DNA of 64,000 bases from JBGTCD01 sp041749015 (GTDB lineage: Bacteria; Bacteroidota; Bacteroidia; Cytophagales; Cyclobacteriaceae). Under the pieces are notes generated by a model that saw nothing but the letters and a program-made list of their open reading frames with translations, was not told the origin of the DNA and made no database searches. Positions 18,321-25,380 of the stretch are shown piece after piece. How positions within the stretch are numbered: the first letter of the stretch is position 1; every line of letters begins with the position of its first letter. The position numbers and the translations under genes are program-made. The stretch is taken from positions 20,910 to 84,909 of the forward strand of contig JBGTCD010000134.1 in assembly GCA_041749015.1 (NCBI GenBank), in the 5' to 3' direction.

Positions 18321-19541
18321 TCATTTACAAAGTGAAATTAGTGATTCAGGAACAGCTTCAGCCTGAATACCTTTAGTATAAGCCGACTCAAGATTTTTGC
18401 AGGCCTTTCGTTTTCTGTTTCTGTTAGCATATCCAATAGCCCGGTACAAATAAGCAGGAGCGTAATCTGGATGTTCCTTAGTTTGTTCATAAGCGATTTT
18501 TATGGCCTTTTTCCATTCTTCTTCCAACAAATAGGCATAAGCCATGGCTGAACGCAATCCCGGATAATTGGGCTCAACAGCTTTTACTATTTGTAAATCC
18601 TTTAGGGCCTCCTGACCATCCATGATCACCAGATAGGTTTTGGCTCTTTCGAAAAACAGATCTATATCATCTGGAAAATTTTCCAGGAGGATATCCCATT
18701 GATCCAGGGCATTTTTAGGTTCCCTTTTTTCCTGGTAAATCCGGGCTTTTTTATATACGATCCTGTAATCCAATTCTTCCAGCTCCTGTATCCTGTTATA
18801 TTTATTAAGAGCATCATGATAGAAACCTCTCTGATAATGAATTTCTGCGACATTCTTAAGGGTTGGAAGATGGTAAGGGTCAAGATGGAGCACCTGCCGG
18901 TAGTAAAACACAGCACTATCAGGTTCTCCGATTTTATAAAACAGGTTTGCCAGATTAAACTGTGGAATGATATCCTTTTGATCGGCATTCAAGGCATCTT
19001 TAAATTTTTCCACTGCAGCATCAGGGGCACCCAATTCCATCAACACCAGGGCGAGATCATTCAAGATTCCGGGGTGATGCGGTGATAGCTCCAGGGCCCA
19101 TAAAAGGTCCCGCTCAGCCAGCTCGGGTCGCTCCCAGTTTCGGCGGATTTTCCCGCGTAGGTGCAGGAGGGAAACCAGGTCTTTCTCTATTATATTTTTT
19201 CTATAGGCTTCGCCACTGATCCTGGTTGAATCTCCTGATTTAATAGCCTGATTCAATCTTGTTTCTTGAAGGTCCAGATTTTCAAGTATTCTGTCTATGA
19301 CAATATTGCAATATTGGGCTGCTTTTTGATAATCTTCAGCCTTATCATAAATCTCAGCAAGCCTCAATGCAGCGCCGGTACTAGCCGGATAGGCTCTGAG
19401 CACATCTCTGAATCCTTGAATAGCACCAAGCGTATCTCCTGTGAATAGCAACTCCTCCGCATTTAACAACAAGGTATTCTCGTTTTGCGAAAAGCCAGCC
19501 AAAGGGCAGCAGAGAAGGATGTAAAATAGTAATTTTCTCAT
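18321..19541 (-). CDS. Exported TPR-repeat protein
   Basis: 406 residues with a signal peptide (RKLLFYILLCCPLAGFSQ). The rest is a run of about eight or nine tetratricopeptide repeats, for example GAALRLAEIYDKAEDYQKAAQYC, NLANLFYKIGEPDSAVFYYRQVL and NVAEIHYQRGFYHDALNKYNRI taken in short pieces. TPR arrays are protein-binding scaffolds, here on the periplasmic side. The ATG at 19541 shares its A with the TGA stop of the SRAP gene (TGATG), so translation of the two is probably coupled; the TTG one codon earlier is less likely. No partner can be named. Confidence 0.9.
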   Translation of the reverse strand: MRKLLFYILLCCPLAGFSQNENTLLLNAEELLFTGDTLGAIQGFRDVLRAYPASTGAALRLAEIYDKAEDYQKAAQYCNIVIDRILENLDLQETRLNQAIKSGDSTRISGEAYRKNIIEKDLVSLLHLRGKIRRNWERPELAERDLLWALELSPHHPGILNDLALVLMELGAPDAAVEKFKDALNADQKDIIPQFNLANLFYKIGEPDSAVFYYRQVLHLDPYHLPTLKNVAEIHYQRGFYHDALNKYNRIQELEELDYRIVYKKARIYQEKREPKNALDQWDILLENFPDDIDLFFERAKTYLVIMDGQEALKDLQIVKAVEPNYPGLRSAMAYAYLLEEEWKKAIKIAYEQTKEHPDYAPAYLYRAIGYANRNRKRKACKNLESAYTKGIQAEAVPESLISLCK

Positions 19542-20239
19542 CAATCAAATAGGGTATAATTTCCAAACTGATCGGCTGCAGGGGCAGGATTGATCATTAA
19601 AGGACTATCATTGGTGACCATATTAACCTGACTTGATACCGCATGGTTATCCATTTTTATAGCAGGGTAAGGCCTGAGAATGCTGGTGGCATTTTCGATT
19701 TCTTCTTGAGGGTCAAGCCATATTTTTTCTTCCTTTTTACTGAGGATTACGGGCATTCTGTCATGGACATCGGCCAGCATATCGTTGGCATCAGTAGTGA
19801 TGATTGTAAAAGTATGCATCATTTCGCCTTCTTCATTTTCGAACTCCTCCCAGAGTCCGGCAAATGAAAACACCGTCCGGTCCGCCAAAAAAAACCAATG
19901 TGGGACTCTCCCTTTTTTGCTCACTCGTTTCCATTCATAAAAACCATCAGCAGGCACTATGCACCGCCTCGTTTTGAGGGCCGTTCGGAAGGAAGCTTTT
20001 TCTGCAAGAGTTTCTGCCCTCGCATTGATCAGCTTGGTAGAGATGCTTTTGTTTTTTGACCAGGATGGAATAAGGCCCCAGTAAAAAAAGGATAATCCTT
20101 CAGGTTGCTCTGCAGTGATTACAGGCAAAAGCTGGGTAGGAGCCGCATTAAATCGAGGCTTGTATCCTCCAGGTACATCTACCCCAAATCTTTCAGACAG
20201 GGCTTGGGGACCGACGCTTATGGTATATCTTCCACACAT
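19541..20239 (-). CDS. SRAP/HMCES-type abasic-site DNA-protein crosslink protein (YedK family)
   Basis: 232 residues. The protein begins MCGRYTI, so Cys2 becomes the N-terminal nucleophile that forms a thiazolidine crosslink with abasic sites in single-stranded DNA. Other family landmarks are INARAETLAEK (Asn and Glu of the active site), PADGFYEWKR and HDRMPVIL (the His). Full-length and apparently functional. The protein protects AP sites at replication forks. It is divergent from the TonB-dependent receptor gene, sharing a 175-base intergenic region, and is followed by the TPR gene with a one-base overlap; no lexA or other SOS gene is near. Confidence 0.96.
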   Translation of the reverse strand: MCGRYTISVGPQALSERFGVDVPGGYKPRFNAAPTQLLPVITAEQPEGLSFFYWGLIPSWSKNKSISTKLINARAETLAEKASFRTALKTRRCIVPADGFYEWKRVSKKGRVPHWFFLADRTVFSFAGLWEEFENEEGEMMHTFTIITTDANDMLADVHDRMPVILSKKEEKIWLDPQEEIENATSILRPYPAIKMDNHAVSSQVNMVTNDSPLMINPAPAADQFGNYTLFD

Positions 20240-20414
20240 GATAATAACTCTTAAAACTCAAAGTTAGTCAATATAAATAATTTCAAATCAAAGCCTTAAT
20301 TTGCAGACGATTCACTCATCATCTTATTTTATCATTCAAGGATTTTAAATCCCTCAAGACATTATTAATCTGCTGGTGTTAAATAATTTAGGTTTTTTCG
20401 CCTCAAATATAAAT

Positions 20415-22778
20415 ATGCTCAAAATGCGGACAGGCTTAACCCTGATTATTTTGTTGATGACTTGCTTGAATATAGTGGCTCAAGATAGAGCCACCATAAA
20501 CGGGTACGTGCGGGATGCCAGTGATGGCGAGGAACTCATAGGCGTTACGGTGGTAGTGGAAGGCACCGGTGCAGGTGCTATTACCAATGCCTATGGTTTT
20601 TATTCAATTACCATTCCTCAAGGAGAATATAATATCATCTTCAGCTATGTGGGCTATGACCGCGAGGTGGTGCCAGTGCAGCTTAATAAAAATCAGGAGA
20701 TGAATATAGAACTCACTGCAGAAGTCAGGGAGATGGAAGAAGTGGTTATCAGCGAAAGGGCCATCGATGCCAATGTCACCGATTTGCGTATGAGCCGGGT
20801 GGATCTGAATATGAATACGGTAAAGAAACTGCCGGCCTTATTTGGAGAGCCTGACGTAATCAAAACCATACAATTACTACCAGGGGTGATCACTGCGGGA
20901 GAAGGCACATCCAGTTTTTTCGTTAGGGGTGGGAGTGCTGATCAAAATTTGATTCTAATTGATGAGGCTCCGGTTTACGACCCCTCACATTTGTTCGGAT
21001 TATTTTCCATTTTTAATGCTGACGTTTTAAAAGATGCTGAACTTTATAAAGGGGGGATACCGCCAAGATTTGGAGGGCGTCTTTCCTCCATACTGGATGT
21101 CAGGACCAAGGATGGCAATAATAAAAAATTTGCAGGAAATGCTGGAATCGGCTCCCTCGCCTCCAGGCTAATGATAGAAGGGCCAATAAAAAAAGATAAA
21201 AGCTCTTATATCATTTCAGGCAGAAGGTCGTATGTAGACCTTTTCCTCAGAGCTGCTGGTGAGGAAAACCTGGTTTACTTTTATGATGTCAATGCAAAAG
21301 TCAACTGGAGGCACAATAATAACAACCGGTTTTTTGCAGCGGTCTACCTGGGTAGGGATGTGTTTACCGTAGGCGATAACTTCAGCTTCGGCTGGGGCAA
21401 TGCTACGGCTACCTTCAGATGGAACCATCTGTTCAATGATCGGCTATTTTCCAATCTGAGCCTTATTGCCAGTAATTTTGATTATGAACTTGGCCTGCTT
21501 GATCCGGTGCAGGGTTTTTCGTGGACTTCAAATTTACGCGAACTGACCCTGAAGCAGGATCTTGCCTATTTTATCTCTCCTGAGGCCGAGCTAGAATTTG
21601 GCTATCATGTCACCTACAGGGGCTTTGCACCTGGTAAGATCAGCCCTGCAGACAACGGCTCCATTTTCCTTACTACAGAACTACAAAAACAATTTGCCCT
21701 GGACCATGCTCTGTATGCCAATGCACAGACCAAGGTTAGCCCTAGGCTGTCCTTGAATTATGGTCTGAGACTGAGTTTATTTCAAAATCTGGGACCATTC
21801 GATCTGTATTCCTATGATGATCCTGATAATAATGTAGACCCCGTACGTACAGATACGACTTTCTATGGCAGATTTGAGCCTCTGGTCAACTATCTAAATC
21901 TGGAGCCAAGGGTTTCAGCCAGGTTTCTACTCGATGATCAAAGTGCTCTTAAGGCTTCCTACAACAGGATGGTGCAAAATACCCACCTCATAGCCAGTGG
22001 CACAGTGCCACTGCCTTTTAATACGTGGAGTCCCAGTTCCCCATTTCTCGAACCTCAGATTGCTGACCAGGTGGCGGTTGGGTATTTCCGAAACCTCCGA
22101 AATAATGAGTTGGAATTTTCAGTGGAGGCCTATTACAAGGATATGGATTATGTGACCGACTTTGCTGATAATGCGCAGATATTTTTCAATGAGGATCTTG
22201 CTACTGAATTTCGCCAGGGCGATTCCTGGTCTTATGGACTTGAGTTTTTTCTCCAAAAAAAAGAGGGTGACTTAACCGGTTTTGCCAGCTATACCTGGTC
22301 GCGGACTTTTCGCCATGTCCCGGATGTAAACCTGGATCGAACCTTTTTTGCTAATTATGACAGGCGTCATACCTTTAATGTGGTAGGGGCTTATGATTTA
22401 AATCAATCCTGGAGTTTTGGAGGTAACTTTACCTATTCAACAGGCCGGCCCATCACATTGCCTTCGGGGCGATATGAGTTTGGGGAGGGCTTTCAGGCAG
22501 ATTTGATCACCGACCGTAATAGCTACAGATTGCCAGCTTTTCACAGGTTGGATTTATCCGCTACCTATAGTCCTAAGAAGAATGCCACCAGAAGGTTCAA
22601 GTCCAGTTGGGTATTTTCAATATATAATGTTTATAGCAGGAAAAACCCATTCACCATCTATACCCGTATAGCCGAAGATGAAGACGGCAACATAATTGGT
22701 GATGGCACCCAGAAAGAGGCGAGGTTAATCTATTTATTCCCTATTCTGCCTTCGATCACCTATAATGTGAATTTTTGA
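20415..22778 (+). CDS. TonB-dependent receptor with carboxypeptidase-like N-terminal domain
   Basis: 787 residues from the ATG at 20415, which leads directly into a signal peptide ending LNIVAQ; an upstream GTG would precede it with non-signal sequence. Domain order: carboxypeptidase-regulatory-like beta sandwich (about 25-110, INGYVRDASDGEELIGVTV), plug domain (about 125-230, VRGGSADQNLILIDEAPVYD), and a 22-stranded barrel to the end. It imports an unknown ligand through the outer membrane using TonB energy. The stop is one base before the DUF4249 lipoprotein ATG. This pairing is common in Bacteroidota and differs from SusC/SusD: the receptor lacks the SusC-type N-terminal LTGTV-like long linker and the partner is not SusD. 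Ligand unknown. Confidence 0.95.
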   Translation: MLKMRTGLTLIILLMTCLNIVAQDRATINGYVRDASDGEELIGVTVVVEGTGAGAITNAYGFYSITIPQGEYNIIFSYVGYDREVVPVQLNKNQEMNIELTAEVREMEEVVISERAIDANVTDLRMSRVDLNMNTVKKLPALFGEPDVIKTIQLLPGVITAGEGTSSFFVRGGSADQNLILIDEAPVYDPSHLFGLFSIFNADVLKDAELYKGGIPPRFGGRLSSILDVRTKDGNNKKFAGNAGIGSLASRLMIEGPIKKDKSSYIISGRRSYVDLFLRAAGEENLVYFYDVNAKVNWRHNNNNRFFAAVYLGRDVFTVGDNFSFGWGNATATFRWNHLFNDRLFSNLSLIASNFDYELGLLDPVQGFSWTSNLRELTLKQDLAYFISPEAELEFGYHVTYRGFAPGKISPADNGSIFLTTELQKQFALDHALYANAQTKVSPRLSLNYGLRLSLFQNLGPFDLYSYDDPDNNVDPVRTDTTFYGRFEPLVNYLNLEPRVSARFLLDDQSALKASYNRMVQNTHLIASGTVPLPFNTWSPSSPFLEPQIADQVAVGYFRNLRNNELEFSVEAYYKDMDYVTDFADNAQIFFNEDLATEFRQGDSWSYGLEFFLQKKEGDLTGFASYTWSRTFRHVPDVNLDRTFFANYDRRHTFNVVGAYDLNQSWSFGGNFTYSTGRPITLPSGRYEFGEGFQADLITDRNSYRLPAFHRLDLSATYSPKKNATRRFKSSWVFSIYNVYSRKNPFTIYTRIAEDEDGNIIGDGTQKEARLIYLFPILPSITYNVNF

Positions 22779-22779
22779 T

Positions 22780-23628
22780 ATGGAAACATTTAGAACATAT
22801 TTCATTTTACTAGCTCTGGTTGGGTTGTTTTCTTCTTGTGAGGAAACCATCGAGTTGGATTTGGACCAAACTGAGGAGCGGGTCATCATCGAAGGGTTGG
22901 TGTCTACCCAGAGCGATAAAAACTTTGTGAAAATTTCCAAATCATCACCTTTCTATGTTGCCGGCAGTACCCCTAGGGTCACCAATGCAGTAGTGACTGT
23001 TTCAAATCAGGAAGGCCAGGTATTTACAATGGTTCACAATCCTGGTAACCATCCCGACTCGTCGGGCATTTATATTCCTGATCCTCCCTTTTCAGGTGTA
23101 GTTGGACACACATATTTTCTTGAGGTGAGCTTTGATGGGTTGATTTTTACAGGTTCTGATAAAATGGCTCCTGTAATAGCCATAGACTCATTGGCATGGG
23201 GCTTATCTACCTCCGGTTTCCCTAATCTCGATGAGCCTGAACACATATATGAAGTATTGCTCTATGCAGAGAATGTCATTCCGGACAGGAACTTCCTATT
23301 GTTCAAATTTTATAGGAATGATACCATTACCGGCCCGGAAACCAATAGTATTTTTACAGCTGATGACCAGTTAATAGGGGATAAGATAGAAGGATTGAGT
23401 GCCCCGGTTCTTTTTGCTAAGAATGACACTGCAAGAGTAGAAATATACAGTCTTTCACAACCTGCCTTTGTTTACTACAATGACCTCTTCAATGTCCTGA
23501 ACAACGACGGGGGGTTATTTTCTCCTCCCCCTGCTAACCCCAGGACCAATTTAAGTAATGGCGCCTTAGGGTTTTTCCAGGCTAGTGCTCTTTCCACCGA
23601 TAGCATTATTGTAGATCCGGATAATTAA
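22780..23628 (+). CDS. DUF4249 lipoprotein, partner of the TonB-dependent receptor
   Basis: 282 residues. Lipoprotein signal with the lipobox ending FSSC (Cys at residue 20), followed by EETIELDLDQ, the hallmark N-terminus of DUF4249. The body consists of beta-rich segments (VIIEGLVSTQSDKNFVKISK, then TNAVVTVSNQEGQVF). It begins two bases after the receptor stop and is surely cotranscribed. By analogy with SusD it may be a surface lipoprotein that caps the receptor, but the family has no proven function that I know of. Confidence 0.93.
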   Translation: METFRTYFILLALVGLFSSCEETIELDLDQTEERVIIEGLVSTQSDKNFVKISKSSPFYVAGSTPRVTNAVVTVSNQEGQVFTMVHNPGNHPDSSGIYIPDPPFSGVVGHTYFLEVSFDGLIFTGSDKMAPVIAIDSLAWGLSTSGFPNLDEPEHIYEVLLYAENVIPDRNFLLFKFYRNDTITGPETNSIFTADDQLIGDKIEGLSAPVLFAKNDTARVEIYSLSQPAFVYYNDLFNVLNNDGGLFSPPPANPRTNLSNGALGFFQASALSTDSIIVDPDN

Positions 23629-23662
23629 ATACTCCGTATTTCTTCAAAAGGACGCCTACCTT

Positions 23663-23670
23663 TATTTTTG
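23663..23670 (+). promoter_or_regulatory. Possible -7 element for the M49-like peptidase gene
   Basis: TATTTTTG at 23663-23670 fits TAnnTTTG. The matching upstream element would be at 23639-23642 (TTTC, one mismatch, 20-base spacing). Predicted start near 23677, ahead of the ATG at 23737, which also argues against the earlier in-frame start at 23668. Confidence 0.4.
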
Positions 23671-23736
23671 CTTTACATTTTTTGTAATTTGGCGAAGCCA
23701 TTATCAGGAATTTTTTCAATAATACACATTTATGCT

Positions 23737-25377
23737 ATGCAAAAACTGACCTATTGCCTCATATTTTCTTTGATTATAATTTCCATGTCATTGGTGCAAT
23801 GCACCAGGCAGGAGGAGGAGCAAGCCGAAGTACAGGACCCAATGGACCAGCTTCTTGCCAAATATGCCCCGGTCACTCTCGATGCAGATTTATCGCATCT
23901 TTCTGAGAATCAAAAAACCATGCTGAAAAAGCTCATAGAAGTAGCAGATATCATGGACGGGCTTTTTCTCGAGCAGGCCTGGGGTGATACTACAGGCCTT
24001 GCGGATACATTGGATGCTAAAACGAGAGAGTTTTTAGATATCAATTATGGTCCCTGGGACCGGCTTGATGGCAACAACCCTTTTGTAGAAGGCGTTGGCC
24101 CCAAACCCAAAGGTGCCAATTTTTATCCTTCAGACATTACCATTTCAGAATTTGAGGAGGCTGATTTGCCAGGAAAAAGAAATCTCTATACCCTGATCCG
24201 CAGGGATACGGCAGGCACTTTAACCGCGATACCGTACAGTATAGCCTATGCCCCTCAGCTCCAGGATGCCCGCAGACTCATGCTCGAAGCAGCAGACCTG
24301 GCTGATGACCCTGCATTCAGCAGATACCTCAGGCTCAGGGCCAATGCTTTACTGACCAATGACTACATCGAAAGTGACCTGGCCTGGATGGATATGCTGG
24401 AAAATCCGATCGATTTTATTGTCGGGCCTATTGAGACATACGAAGACCAGCTATTTGGATACAAGGCCGCCTTTGAAGCTTACATTTTACTTAAGGACAA
24501 AGCCTGGACCCAGCGTTTGAAAAAATATGCTGCCATGCTACCAGACCTGCAAAAAGCCCTGCCTGTGGAGGCTAAATATAAAGCTGAAAAGCCTGGAACT
24601 GACGGACAACTGGCAGCTTTTGATGTGCTTTATTATGCCGGTGACTGTAATTCCGGCAGTAAAACCATCGCGGTAAATCTTCCAAATGACGAGCAGGTGC
24701 AGTTGAAAAAAGGCACCCGGAGATCACAGCTCAAAAATGCGATGAAGGCTAAGTTTGACCAGATTTTATTGCCTATCGCTGATGACCTGATCGATCAGGA
24801 GCAAAGGGATTATATTAATTTTGATGCCTTTTTTTCCAACACCATGTTTCATGAAGTGGCCCACGGCCTGGGTATTAAAAATGTAATTGGTGAAACCATG
24901 ACGGTCAGAGAGTCGCTACGTGACCACGCTTCAGCCATTGAAGAAGGTAAGGCCGATATCCTCGGGCTTTTCATCATCACCCGCCTTATTGAAATGGGGG
25001 AGCTGGAAGGTGACCTTGAAAATTACTACACCACTTTTATGGCAGGAATATTCCGGTCTGTGCGGTTTGGAGCAGCATCTGCCCATGGTAAAGCCAACAT
25101 GATTTGCTTTAATTATTTTCATGAACAAGAAGCTTTTATACGTCAAAAAAATGGGCGTTATAAGGTAGATTATGAAAAAATGAAAACGGCGGTGGAAGGG
25201 CTTTCTAACCTTATCCTGACCATCCAGGGGGACGGAGATTATAGTGCCGCTTCAGAGCTTGTGAAGGAAAGAGGCGTAATCAAGAATCCCTTACGATGGG
25301 ATTTGGAAAGCCTGGCAAAAAAAGGAATTCCGGTTGATATAATTTTTGAGCAAGGGTCTGATGTCTTGGGGCTATAA
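23737..25377 (+). CDS. M49-like zinc metallopeptidase lipoprotein
   Basis: 546 residues from the ATG at 23737, which opens a lipoprotein signal ending SLVQC. The zinc site is HEVAH at residues 372-376 followed by EEGKAD at 402-407, the arrangement of dipeptidyl-peptidase III (family M49) and its relatives. Human DPP III has a longer HExxxH motif; this protein has the shorter HExxH form seen in some bacterial and plant members. Other segments, such as YGPWDRLDGNNPF and PKPKGANFYPSD, are typical of the bacterial Zn-hydrolase branch. It would cleave short peptides at the cell envelope; specificity is unknown. It is followed after three bases by the chimeric peptidase/propeller gene. Confidence 0.88.
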   Translation: MQKLTYCLIFSLIIISMSLVQCTRQEEEQAEVQDPMDQLLAKYAPVTLDADLSHLSENQKTMLKKLIEVADIMDGLFLEQAWGDTTGLADTLDAKTREFLDINYGPWDRLDGNNPFVEGVGPKPKGANFYPSDITISEFEEADLPGKRNLYTLIRRDTAGTLTAIPYSIAYAPQLQDARRLMLEAADLADDPAFSRYLRLRANALLTNDYIESDLAWMDMLENPIDFIVGPIETYEDQLFGYKAAFEAYILLKDKAWTQRLKKYAAMLPDLQKALPVEAKYKAEKPGTDGQLAAFDVLYYAGDCNSGSKTIAVNLPNDEQVQLKKGTRRSQLKNAMKAKFDQILLPIADDLIDQEQRDYINFDAFFSNTMFHEVAHGLGIKNVIGETMTVRESLRDHASAIEEGKADILGLFIITRLIEMGELEGDLENYYTTFMAGIFRSVRFGAASAHGKANMICFNYFHEQEAFIRQKNGRYKVDYEKMKTAVEGLSNLILTIQGDGDYSAASELVKERGVIKNPLRWDLESLAKKGIPVDIIFEQGSDVLGL

Positions 25378-25380
25378 AGG

